Assembly: GCF_000787815.1 (NCBI RefSeq)
Contig: NZ_BBPO01000021.1
Coordinates: 1 to 38,398, forward strand
Source: Streptacidiphilus neutrinimicus
GTDB lineage: Bacteria; Actinomycetota; Actinomycetes; Streptomycetales; Streptomycetaceae
DNA length: 38,398 nucleotides
Reading direction: 5' to 3'
Made by a program: the position numbers and the translations under genes. The notes under the pieces are model-generated. The model was not told the origin of the DNA. It did no database searches and was given only the letters and a program-made list of their open reading frames with translations. How positions within the stretch are numbered: the first letter of the stretch is position 1; every line of letters starts with the position of its first letter. This document shows positions 8,601 to 15,900 of this stretch, in pieces.

Positions 8601-9121
8601 GCGCGGCGGGCCTCGCGGCACGGGAGGCGTCGTTCCCGGTGGTCGCCACGGCGGTCGGCCTGATCCTCGTGGTCGTGCCGTTCACGCTGCGCGGCGACAT
8701 CGCCGGCCTGGAGCTGGTCCGCCCGCTCTCCTTCGTCCTGATCGGCGGGGCGGTGACGGCCACGGTGGTCACCCTCTTCCTCCTCCCCGCGTTCGCGGGC
8801 CAGGGGCCCGCGGAGGAGGACGAGGCGAAGCTCTTCCCGAGCGACGGCGGCGACCCGGGCGAGCGCGAGGCCGCCACACCGCGGCCCGGCCCGAGCGCGA
8901 CCGCGCTGGGGACGGCGCGGAGCAGCGCGGCTGCGACCTCAGGGGCACGAGGCTCTGCTGACAAGGGACTCCGCCCCGGGGCGCGACACGCCACCAAGCC
9001 AGGTAGCGTCCCGAACGAGGAGGGCCATCCTCCCCCAGCCTTCGGCCGGGGGGAGCCCCATCGGGGGGCCGGTCGCGCCCCTGATGTGCAGCCCCCCGCG
9101 CCAGGGCAAGGCACAGCCTGA
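5663..9121 (+). CDS. RND-family efflux permease, divergent partner (pump A)
   Basis: 1152 residues with the RND plan: one membrane helix at residues 8-28, a large extracytoplasmic loop, six helices, second loop, six helices. The N-terminal signature (DTLPEFLPTQVEVQTEAVGL, NEVEQLITVPME) is of the CzcA/CusA type. The proton-relay pair is kept in VVVDDAVSAI, but the Glu-Asn that usually follows it is lost, and the C-terminal RNG motif of the partner pump is RGG here. Residues from about 1045 are a 108-residue hydrophilic, Pro/Gly-rich tail absent from the partner; it contains a palindromic repeat. GTG 5663 is used with a GGGGGAAAC ribosome site. Stop and next start share one base (TGATG). RND pumps are best known from Gram-negative bacteria; substrate unknown. 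Confidence 0.9.
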   Translation: MRWLISSCLRLAAAVVVAALVLMGLGIGSLRHAAVDTLPEFLPTQVEVQTEAVGLSTNEVEQLITVPMEDELNGVAFLDHMRSRSIPGLSDIQLTFQPGTDLYQARQLVQERVTQGPAVVNVGTPPVMVQPLSAETRALMVGISSTKISPIDLSTLARWRIRPRLLAVPGVANVTIWGQRDQQLQVLVDPAKMHAKGVTLTQVINTAGDAMWTSPLSFVEASSPGADGFIDTPNQRLSVQHLLPISTPQDLAKVPVEVDTGVSKLKLGDVATVVEDHPLLRGDAVLTSQSADGTGFLLVVEKFPGADALTVDRGVRQAMAELAPGLSGVKVDTSVYGPANYVDSMLRNLGWAALAGLVLLVAWFGLAWRSWRVALVGLVAVTLPLIAAAWVLQLRGATFTWFTLAGLAAALAVVVDDAVSAIAAVQRGLDLPRGREGDGTNGQAGTEGERQDSRDGRTAAITDALLGVRRPLGWALAVLLLAAVPLLLVPGSNGALTRPVLFSYVLTMVAATAVALTVTPALALLLLRRAPEGRAVPPVARWVEAAYDSLTAVFARRRAASLVVAGVLALGALAIIPQFGDGTLIPTPQDRNLVVQWSAAPGTSLSAMRQTTEAAGAELRAVPGVTGVASDIGQALLGDQIVNVDSAQTWVTVSGGANLAMTKSAIAQVLDRYPGLHHRLLTYAQTALAEAPASDTDPGDGAPLTVRLYGTDWATLTADANRLRSVVDGVGGVSGATIHQPTQEPSVLIDTNVDQAAQYGLSPGDVRRATAVLISGIPVGSYYQQQQIFDVAVWSVPAVRSNLGDIENLMLDTPSGGQVPLKDVATVSIAPTPAEIDHEQASRYLDITARLHGIDADTAVSHVRAAVRGVALPLGYHAEVSSGLAQQQSAALVIILVAVGCALGTLLLFQAALRSWPRAGLLLASLPLSLAGGALTAYAAGRTLTAGTLIGFLGVLALAVRGGIRVLRRTRDLELSGRSGAAGLAAREASFPVVATAVGLILVVVPFTLRGDIAGLELVRPLSFVLIGGAVTATVVTLFLLPAFAGQGPAEEDEAKLFPSDGGDPGEREAATPRPGPSATALGTARSSAAATSGARGSADKGLRPGARHATKPGSVPNEEGHPPPAFGRGEPHRGAGRAPDVQPPAPGQGTA
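9031..9073. repeat. Palindromic intergenic-type repeat inside the 3' end of pump A
   Basis: CCCCCAGCC / GGCCGGGGGG around a TTC loop (9032-9052), followed by CCCC-ATC-GGGGGG (9056-9067). Hairpins of this form are, from memory, frequent between Streptomyces genes. Here it is translated as part of the pump A tail, which suggests the ORF grew by run-through after the original stop was lost, or that the element inserted. Confidence 0.5.
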
Positions 9122-9582
9122 TGTCGCGGGTACGTGTACTCGCCGGCGTCGTGGCCGCGATCGTGGGGCTGCCCGTGGTCGCCGCCTGTGGGCCCAAGGA
9201 CGAGACCCCCGCCTCCTACAGGCCCGCGTCGCTCGCGCCGCTGCCCAGCGCCGTCGCCGCGCTGCCGGGGTACGGGCACGTGCGGAAGGTCGTGCTCACC
9301 CCGCTCGCGGAACAGCGCCTGCGGGTGCGGACGGTGACCGTCGCTCCGGGGGCGGGCGGTGAGACGGAGGCGCCCATCACCGCCGTGATCTACGACCCCG
9401 ACGGCGTCCCCTGGGTGTACGTCCCGGACGGCGGCCACGCCTACACGCGGCACGCCATCACCATCGCGCGGTACGACGGCGACACGGTCGTCCTCGGCGC
9501 GGGGCCGAAGGCGGGCACCGCCGTGGTCGTCGTCGGCGCAGCCGAGCTGCTGGGCACCGAGTACGGAGTGGGGGAGGAATGA
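9121..9582 (+). CDS. Lipoprotein resembling only the C-terminal domain of an RND membrane fusion protein
   Basis: 153 residues. A signal peptide ends in the lipobox VAAC, placing the lipidated Cys at residue 23, so the protein is anchored on the outer face of the membrane. About residues 75-153 read like the membrane-proximal C-terminal domain of periplasmic adaptors: AVIYDPDGVPWVYVPDGG, ARYDGDTVVLGAGPKAGT, and AAELLGTEYGVGEE at the end. The lipoyl, alpha-hairpin and most beta-barrel regions of a normal 350-450-residue adaptor are missing. It overlaps both pump genes (1 base before, 4 bases after), so the three products are probably made together. Inference: a minimal adaptor or docking subunit for the pumps. 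Confidence 0.8.
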   Translation: MSRVRVLAGVVAAIVGLPVVAACGPKDETPASYRPASLAPLPSAVAALPGYGHVRKVVLTPLAEQRLRVRTVTVAPGAGGETEAPITAVIYDPDGVPWVYVPDGGHAYTRHAITIARYDGDTVVLGAGPKAGTAVVVVGAAELLGTEYGVGEE

Positions 9583-12500
9583 TGCGCGGGCCAGGAAAGG
9601 GGCACGGCGGCGTGATGCGCGCCATCGTCGCCTGGAGCCTCAGCTTCCGGTTCCTGGTCGTCGCGGCCGCCGTCGCGTTGATGACGGTCGGCATCGCGAC
9701 CATGCCCAGCACCCCTCTCGACGTCTTCCCCGAGTTCGCTCCCCCGCAGGTGGAGATCCAGACCGAGAGCCTCGGCCTGTCCACCTCCGACGTGGAGCAG
9801 CTGGTCACCGTGCCGCTCGAGCTGGCGATGAACGGCATGCCGGGGCTGAGCCAGATGCGGTCCACCTCGGTGCCGCAGCTCTCCTCCATCGTCATGGTGT
9901 TCTCGCAGAACACGAACCTGCTGCGGGCCCGTCAGCTGGTCGCGGAGCGGTTGGCCACCGTCCGGCCGACGCTGCCGCGCTGGGCGAGCCCGCCGGTCAT
10001 CCTCGCGCCGGTCTCCGCGACCGCACGCGTCGTGCAGATCGGCATGACCGCCAGCGGCAACGGCCCGGACGGCAAGCCGCTGACGCCGATGGATCTGTCG
10101 CAGCTCGCCTATTGGAACGTCAAGCCCCGGCTGCTGCACGTCGACGGCGTGGCGGACGTGTCGATCTGGGACCAGCGCCCGGAGACCTTCCAGGTCCAGG
10201 TGGACCCGAAGAAGATGGCGGCGCAGCAGGTCACCCTGGACAACGTGGAGCGGTCCACCGCCGACGCGCTGGACTCGGGGGCGCTGCAGTTCTCCACCGG
10301 CGCGGTCGTCGGCGCGGGCGGGTACCTCGACGGGAACGGCGCGCCGGGCCTCGGGGCCCAGCGACTCCAGGTCGCCCACCAGCTGTCCGTGCAGAGCCCG
10401 GCGGAGCTGGCCAAGATCCCGCTGGAGGACCAGGCCGCCCAGGGCAAGAAGGTGACCCTGGGCCAGATCGGCGACGTGGTCGAGAACTACCAGCCGCTGA
10501 TCGGCGACGCCGTCATCAACGGCAAGCCGGGCATCCTGCTGGTCGTCGAGAAGCTGCCCTGGGGCAACACGCTCAAGATCACCTCGGCGGTAGAGGACGC
10601 GCTCAAGTCGCTGCAGCCGGGCCTGAAGGGCGTCGCCTTCGACTCGCACATCTTCCGGCCGGCCGACTTCATCGACGACTCCATCCACAACCTGCTGGAC
10701 TCGCTGCTGCTCGGCTTCCTGCTGGTCGTGGTGATCCTGGTGCTGTTCCTCTTCGAGTGGCGGGTGGCGCTGATCAGCCTGGTCAGCATTCCGCTCTCGC
10801 TGACCGCGACGGTGCTGGTGCTCAGAGCCCTCGGCACCACCGTCAACACGATGGTGCTGGCCGGGCTGATCATCGCGCTCGGCGCGGTCGTCGACGACGC
10901 GATCATCGACGTCGAGAACATCCTCAGACGGCTGCGTATCGCCCGGCGCACCGGGAAGGACGACGGCCGGGCCACCAAGTCGACGGCCAGGATCATCCTG
11001 GGCGCCTCGCTGGAGGTCCGCAGCCCGATCGTCTACGCGACGCTGATCATCGTCGCGGCCGCCGTGCCGATCTTCCTGCTGCACGGCCTGACCGCGTCCT
11101 TCTTCCGGCCGCTGGCCTTCGCCTACACGCTGGCGATCATCGCCTCGATGGCGGTGGCGCTCACGGTCACCCCGGCGCTGACGCTGATCCTGCTGCGCCG
11201 CGCGCCCCTCAAGCGGTTCCAGTCGCCGCTGGTCCGGGTGCTGCGTCGGTGGTACGAGCGGTTCCTGAACCGGATCGTGGCCCGTCCCACCGCCGCCTAC
11301 GGCGTCTTCGCCGCCGTGGTGCTGTGCGGCGCGCTGGTCGCGCCGCAGCTCGGCCAGTCGCTGTTCCCGGCCTTCCAGCAGCGCGACCTGCTGATCCACT
11401 GGGACGCCATCCCCGGCACCTCCGACACCGAGGTGCTCCGCTCCACGACCCAGCTCTACGACGAACTCAAGGCCATCCCGGGCGTCGAGGACTTCGGCGC
11501 GCACATCGGCCGCGCGCCGCAGGGCGAGGAGATCGTCGGCATCAACGCCACCGAGGTGTGGATCCACATCGACTCGAAGGTCGACTACGACACGACCCTG
11601 GCCAAGGTCCGCGCGGTGGTCGACAGCCACCCGGGCCTGTACCGGGACGTGGAGACCTACCTCAACGAGCGCATCGAGGAGGTCCTCACCGGCTCCCAGC
11701 AGGCCGTCACCGTCCGCGTCTACGGCCAGGACCTGGGGCAGATGCGCAACACGGCCCAGTCGGTGCTGAACCAGGTCGCAAGCGTCCCGGGCGTGGTCGA
11801 CCCGCACATGGCCCTCTCCGTCGACACCCCCCAGATCAACGTCGAGGTCGACCTCGCCAAGGCCGCGAGGTACGGCCTCAAGCCCGGCGACGTGCGACGG
11901 CAGGCCGCGACCATGGTGGCCGGCCAGGAGATGGGCAACGTCTTCGAGAACAACCAGGTGTACGGCGTGTTCGTATGGAGCGTCCCCTCCGCCCGGCAGA
12001 ACGCGGGCTCGATCGCCGCGCTGCCGCTGGACACGCCGAACGGCGGTCACATCAAGCTGGGCGACATCGCGAACGTCACCCTCGGCCCCGACCCCTACCT
12101 GATCACCCGCGAGGACAACTCCCGCTACATCGACGTCGGCGCGAACGTGCAGGGCCGCGACCTCTCCGCCGTCGTCGACCAGATCCGGGCGAGGCTCGCC
12201 GCCAACGTGACCGTCCCGCAGGGCTCGCACTACACGCTGCTCGGCGAGTACCAGGAACGCGAGCAGGCGCAGCAGAGCCTGCTGACGACGGCGGCGCTGG
12301 CCGCCGTGGCCATCATGCTGCTGCTGCAACTCGCCTTCGGCTCCTGGCGGCTGGCGGCGCTGCTGTTCGTCACCCTGCCGATGGCGCTGATCGGCGGCCT
12401 GATCGCGATCTGGTTCGGCGGGGCGGAGATCACCATCGGTGCGCTGGTCGGCTTCTTCACCGTCTTCGGGATCGCGGCGCGGAACGGGATCCTGATGATC

Positions 12501-12806
12501 AATCACTGCCAGCATCTGGAGACCGAGGAGGGCATGGCCTTCGGCCCCGACCTCGTCGTCCGCGGCGCGAGCGAGCGGCTGGCGCCCATCCTGATGACCT
12601 CGCTGGCGACCGCCCTGGCCCTGGTGCCGCTGGTCATCGCGGGCAACCAGCCCGGCCGGGAGATCGAGTACCCGTTGGCCGTCGTCATCCTCGGCGGTCT
12701 GGTGAGCTCGACGCTGCTGACGCTGTGCGTGGTGCCGTCGCTGTACCTGCGGTTCGGCCGCCGCAAGCAGCAGGGCCCCACCGGGATGCCGGAGGTCGAG
12801 GCGTAG
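9579..12806 (+). CDS. RND-family efflux permease, canonical partner (pump B)
   Basis: 1075 residues of the CzcA/CusA-like RND class. N-terminal DVFPEFAPPQVEIQTESLGL and DVEQLVTVPLEL; proton-relay segment LGAVVDDAIIDVENILRRL has both Asp and the following Glu-Asn; the C-terminal half has FGIAARNGILMINHCQHLE. The length is normal for the family and there is no long tail. The ATG at 9579 lies in ATGATG overlapping the lipoprotein stop, with GGGGGAGG just upstream; ATG 9582 is an alternative. Unlike pump A, all signature positions are kept, so this may be the active subunit of a mixed complex. Whether it moves metals or organic compounds cannot be told; no His-rich or Met-rich loop stands out. 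Confidence 0.93.
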   Translation: MMRGPGKGHGGVMRAIVAWSLSFRFLVVAAAVALMTVGIATMPSTPLDVFPEFAPPQVEIQTESLGLSTSDVEQLVTVPLELAMNGMPGLSQMRSTSVPQLSSIVMVFSQNTNLLRARQLVAERLATVRPTLPRWASPPVILAPVSATARVVQIGMTASGNGPDGKPLTPMDLSQLAYWNVKPRLLHVDGVADVSIWDQRPETFQVQVDPKKMAAQQVTLDNVERSTADALDSGALQFSTGAVVGAGGYLDGNGAPGLGAQRLQVAHQLSVQSPAELAKIPLEDQAAQGKKVTLGQIGDVVENYQPLIGDAVINGKPGILLVVEKLPWGNTLKITSAVEDALKSLQPGLKGVAFDSHIFRPADFIDDSIHNLLDSLLLGFLLVVVILVLFLFEWRVALISLVSIPLSLTATVLVLRALGTTVNTMVLAGLIIALGAVVDDAIIDVENILRRLRIARRTGKDDGRATKSTARIILGASLEVRSPIVYATLIIVAAAVPIFLLHGLTASFFRPLAFAYTLAIIASMAVALTVTPALTLILLRRAPLKRFQSPLVRVLRRWYERFLNRIVARPTAAYGVFAAVVLCGALVAPQLGQSLFPAFQQRDLLIHWDAIPGTSDTEVLRSTTQLYDELKAIPGVEDFGAHIGRAPQGEEIVGINATEVWIHIDSKVDYDTTLAKVRAVVDSHPGLYRDVETYLNERIEEVLTGSQQAVTVRVYGQDLGQMRNTAQSVLNQVASVPGVVDPHMALSVDTPQINVEVDLAKAARYGLKPGDVRRQAATMVAGQEMGNVFENNQVYGVFVWSVPSARQNAGSIAALPLDTPNGGHIKLGDIANVTLGPDPYLITREDNSRYIDVGANVQGRDLSAVVDQIRARLAANVTVPQGSHYTLLGEYQEREQAQQSLLTTAALAAVAIMLLLQLAFGSWRLAALLFVTLPMALIGGLIAIWFGGAEITIGALVGFFTVFGIAARNGILMINHCQHLETEEGMAFGPDLVVRGASERLAPILMTSLATALALVPLVIAGNQPGREIEYPLAVVILGGLVSSTLLTLCVVPSLYLRFGRRKQQGPTGMPEVEA

Positions 12807-12823
12807 GGCGCGACCCGGGCCGA

Positions 12824-13006
12824 CTCAGCCCAGGGCGGCGCGGCCCCGGGCGCGCCTCAACCCGGGGCAGCTCAGCCCAGGGCGGCTCAGCCCAGGGCGC
12901 CTCAGCCCAGGGCGGCTCAGCCTGGGGCGGCTCAGCCCGGGCGCGCCTCAACCCGGGGCAGCTCAGCCCGGGGCGGCTCAGCCCGGGGCGGCGATGCCCG
13001 GGGCGG
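12824..13006. repeat. 15-bp tandem repeat, about 12 copies
   Basis: Units such as CTCAGCCCAGGGCGG and CTCAGCCCGGGGCGG run head to tail from just after pump B into the 3' end of the tetR gene. Two units are one or two bases longer (CGCGC inserts), giving a higher-order repeat. The last two units (12977-13006) carry the tetR stop and its last codons. Confidence 0.8.
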
Positions 13007-13610
13007 CGATGCCTTCCAGGACCATGGACAGGTACTGCCGGGCGATCTGCTCCGGGCTGTGCCCGCCGCCCGGCCGGTACCAGGACGCGGCGACCCACAC
13101 GGTGTCCCGCAGGAACCGGTAGGCGAGCCGCAGATCGAGATCCGCGCGGAAGGCGTGCGCGGAGACGCCGCGCTCAAGCGTCTCCAGCCACACCTGCTCG
13201 AAGCGCCGCTGCGATTCGGCCAGGAACGCGAACCGCGGCTGCACCGCGAGCTGGCGGGCCTCCTTTTGGTAGATCGCCACCGCGTCGCGGTGCCGGTCGA
13301 TCTCCCGGAACGACTCCGTCACCAGCGCGGCCAGGGTGTCCTTGGGGTCGAGCCGGGCGGCGAGGACCTCGTCGTAGCCGGCCCACAGCTCGTCCAGGAA
13401 GCCCGAGAGGATCTCCTCGAGCATCGACTCCTTGGAGTCGAAGTGGTAGTAGAGGCTCCCGGCCAGCAGCCCCGCCTCGTCCGCGATCTTCCGCACGGTC
13501 GTGGCGTTGTAGCCCTGCTCCGCGAAGACCCGGGCGGCGGTCTCCAGGATCTCCCGCCGCCGGGCTGGAGACGCCGACTGGCTGCTTCTCTGTGTACTCG
13601 GCACCCTCAC
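12978..13610 (-). CDS. TetR/AcrR-family transcriptional regulator (KstR2-like C-terminal domain)
   Basis: 210 residues. Residues about 17-65 are the DNA-binding helix-turn-helix (RREILETAARVFAEQGYNA, TTVRKIADEAGL, GSLYYHFDSKESML). The ligand domain ends with DTVWVAASWYRPGG, EQIARQYLSMVLEGI, which resembles the KstR2/TetR_C_33 class that often senses acyl-CoA esters (family knowledge). The start is GTG 13610 with AGGAG four bases ahead; GTG 13604 is possible. The final residues GIAAPGIAAPG are encoded by the 15-bp repeat. It converges on the RND operon and diverges from the TPR gene; which it controls is not shown. The divergent TPR gene is only 122 bases away. Confidence 0.9.
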   Translation of the reverse strand: MRVPSTQRSSQSASPARRREILETAARVFAEQGYNATTVRKIADEAGLLAGSLYYHFDSKESMLEEILSGFLDELWAGYDEVLAARLDPKDTLAALVTESFREIDRHRDAVAIYQKEARQLAVQPRFAFLAESQRRFEQVWLETLERGVSAHAFRADLDLRLAYRFLRDTVWVAASWYRPGGGHSPEQIARQYLSMVLEGIAAPGIAAPG

Positions 13611-13720
13611 ATTCTCCTGTACGAAACCCTGCGGTCCCCCGGCGGGGGCGCGGCGGCTTCGGCTGCCGCTCGGAATCGTCCGGTGTCCGAATTGTCCACC
13701 CGACTGTCCGTACACGGGGC

Positions 13721-13726
13721 TAGGGT
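13721..13726 (+). promoter_or_regulatory. Likely -10 of a leaderless transcript for the TPR gene
   Basis: TAGGGT stands six bases before ATG 13733, the spacing expected if transcription starts at the start codon. No Shine-Dalgarno sequence is seen. The same arrangement occurs at 16970. TTGTCCACC (13692-13700) just upstream differs from a DnaA box by one base. Confidence 0.5.
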
Positions 13727-13732
13727 TCGGCC

Positions 13733-15694
13733 ATGGCTGATTCCGGAGACCTCGACGGATTGCACTCGTGTTCGGTCGGCGGCGCGGAGCGACTCGACGC
13801 CGAGGGCGAGATCGCGGTGGCGCGTCTCGCCATGGACGGCGGCGACCTCGCGCACGCCGCCACGCACGTCGGCAACGCGATCGCCACCGCACCCCAACTG
13901 CCCGAGGCGCACGAGGCGCTGGGCGAGCTCGCCGCCCGGGCCGGCGGCGCCGAGGCCGCGCTCGCGCTCTTCCCGATGGAGCGGCCCTACATCGGCGCCG
14001 TCGCGGCCCGCGCGAATCTGCTCGCGGCCTGCGGCCAGTGGAACCAGGCGTTGCGCCTGCTCGCGGAGGTCGTGGCCACGGAGCCGGGCCGGCCCTGGTC
14101 CGAGGTGGCCTGGCTGAGCCGCCCCGACCTGCCGTCCCTGGTCAGCCCCGAGGTCGTCGCCCAGTCCATCGGCCGGATCGTCGGCTCGGGCCTGCCCGAC
14201 CCCTTTCCCGAGGTGCTGCGCACCAGCCTGCGGCCCTTCTACGACGCGGTCCGCGCCGCCACCGCCGCGCATCGGCGGCACGCGATGCTGCTCTCGCTCG
14301 CCTCCGGCCTGGCCCGGCGCTACGACGACCACGACGAGTCGATCGCCTGGGCCCGCGCCGCCGTCGCCGCCGAGCCCACGCACATGAGCGCGGTCATGCT
14401 CGGCTACGCGCTGCGCGCCGCGGGCAGGCCCGACGAGGCGCTCTCCGTCTGGACGGACGAGCTGGCCCGCGACCCGGCCGACCTCAGCCTGCATGTGGAC
14501 GTCGCCGAGCTGTACGCCGCGACCGGTCGGCCCGAGCTCGGCCTGCCCTGGGCCGAGAGGGCCGTCGCCGCGAACGCCGACGACCCGCTGGTCGTCCCCG
14601 CCCTCCACGGCATCCGCTTCGCCGTGGACCAGGACCCGGCCCATCTGGTCGCCCTCGTCGACCACCTGCGCGAACACCCGGACCACGACTACGCCGCGAC
14701 GGTCCTGGCCCAGCACAGCAAGGGCCGCCCCTGGCTGGCCGGCGTCAGCCCCGCCCGCGAGGCGACAGCGAACATGCTGCGGCAGTTCCCGCGCAGCCCC
14801 GACGTCGAGGCGCACCACGGCCTCTCCGTCGTGGGCTCCGCCGTCGAGGCGCCCAGCTGCGTGCTGACGCTGCTTCAGTGCTTCCCCCACGCCGACCTGG
14901 AGTTCCGGTCCATACCCGAGCCGGATCCCCGGCACCCGCTGCACCCGGTCAGCACACAGGTCTGGAACTACCTCGGCACCGTGGCCGAGCCCGCCGTCGC
15001 CGCGCCGTCGGCGGAGGCGAGCGCGGCGGTGCGGTCCGTCGCCGAGCACGTCTGGCCGTCGCTGCCCGCCGCCTACGACCGCGCCGTCCTGCTGGCCTCG
15101 ATCCCGATCACGCAGCTTCTCGGCGTGCTGGTGCACCCGCCGCTCCCCCGGGACGACGAGCGGGGCCGAGCCCTGGCCGCGAACGCCCCCGACCTCTGGG
15201 TGCGCGCCGTGCAGGTCTTCGCCTGCCTGGGCATCGCCCACCACGGCACGGACACCCCGTGGCCGGAGTCGGAACGTCGCCGTGTCCTGTCCGATCTGCT
15301 GGTCGGCCCCGAGGACTGGGTCACCGAGGCGGCCGGCCTCGCCCTGCTCGCCGTCGCCTGGAGTGAGCCCGCCACCAGGGAGGACATCGGGCGGCTGCTG
15401 GCGGCCCGGCTGGCCTTCGCCACGCGGGCCTTCCGTACCCGCCCGGTCGAGGTGCTGCCGACCCTCTGCGCCCTCGTCCTCGCCTGCCCCTGGCTCGACG
15501 AGCGGGACCGGGAGCCGGCGCGCCTCGCGGCGGAGGCCGTCCGCCGCAGTGACGAGGCGTCCGAACCGGTGGACGCGGAACAGCGGGGGCGTGAACTCGT
15601 GGCCGCTGGGAAGGAGCGCGCGAGAGAGAAGGTGCGCTCCACGGAGGAACCGGAGCCGAGGCGGCGGGGCCTCTTCCGTCGACGCCGCCGCTGA
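13733..15694 (+). CDS. Tetratricopeptide-repeat protein, function unknown
   Basis: 653 residues, soluble, almost entirely helical with Ala-rich TPR-like units. Examples are AVARLAMDGGDLAHAATHVG, EALGELAARAGGAEAALALF, NLLAACGQWNQALRLLAEVV and, at about residues 215-300, ALRAAGRPDEALSVWTDEL with LYAATGRPELGLPWAERAV. The end is strongly basic (EPEPRRRGLFRRRRR), which could bind nucleic acid or membrane. No enzyme motif was seen. It probably starts without a leader. A 53-residue gene begins 44 bases downstream and then a cysteine-rich protein, so it may head a three-gene operon. Confidence 0.8.
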   Translation: MADSGDLDGLHSCSVGGAERLDAEGEIAVARLAMDGGDLAHAATHVGNAIATAPQLPEAHEALGELAARAGGAEAALALFPMERPYIGAVAARANLLAACGQWNQALRLLAEVVATEPGRPWSEVAWLSRPDLPSLVSPEVVAQSIGRIVGSGLPDPFPEVLRTSLRPFYDAVRAATAAHRRHAMLLSLASGLARRYDDHDESIAWARAAVAAEPTHMSAVMLGYALRAAGRPDEALSVWTDELARDPADLSLHVDVAELYAATGRPELGLPWAERAVAANADDPLVVPALHGIRFAVDQDPAHLVALVDHLREHPDHDYAATVLAQHSKGRPWLAGVSPAREATANMLRQFPRSPDVEAHHGLSVVGSAVEAPSCVLTLLQCFPHADLEFRSIPEPDPRHPLHPVSTQVWNYLGTVAEPAVAAPSAEASAAVRSVAEHVWPSLPAAYDRAVLLASIPITQLLGVLVHPPLPRDDERGRALAANAPDLWVRAVQVFACLGIAHHGTDTPWPESERRRVLSDLLVGPEDWVTEAAGLALLAVAWSEPATREDIGRLLAARLAFATRAFRTRPVEVLPTLCALVLACPWLDERDREPARLAAEAVRRSDEASEPVDAEQRGRELVAAGKERAREKVRSTEEPEPRRRGLFRRRRR

Positions 15695-15738
15695 GTCACC
15701 ATGGGAACGCGAGCCGTCACCGACAGGAGAGGGTCGTC

Positions 15739-15900
15739 ATGAAACTGGGCAAGCTCGTCGCCAGGGGCGTCGCGGAGGACGTGCTCGACGCCACCGTCGA
15801 GGAGGCGCCTCCCGCGCCTGAACCCGAGACCACCGAGGCGGCAACCGTGGTGCCACCGCGCGCGGCACCGGTGACCGCGGGGTCGAGCACAGAGCGGTGA
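15739..15900 (+). CDS. Small 53-residue protein of unknown function
   Basis: Starts MKLGKLVARGVAEDVLDATV and continues as a Glu/Pro/Ala-rich tail ending AGSSTER. A clear AGGAG lies ten bases before ATG 15739. The N-terminal 20 residues could form an amphipathic helix and the rest is probably disordered. Its TGA overlaps the GTG of the next gene (GTGA), which supports that it is really translated. I do not recognise the family. Confidence 0.65.
   Translation: MKLGKLVARGVAEDVLDATVEEAPPAPEPETTEAATVVPPRAAPVTAGSSTER

Noticed and set aside
9441-12515. Open frame of 1024 codons on the minus strand
   Set aside because: Antisense shadow of pump B: very Arg/Asp/Gly/His-rich, no motif, caused by high third-position GC.
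12824-13006. CRISPR-like array
   Set aside because: Repeats are directly joined without unique spacers and no cas genes are present.
13607-15244. Open frame of 545 codons on the minus strand
   Set aside because: Shadow of the TPR gene; no ribosome site or domain.
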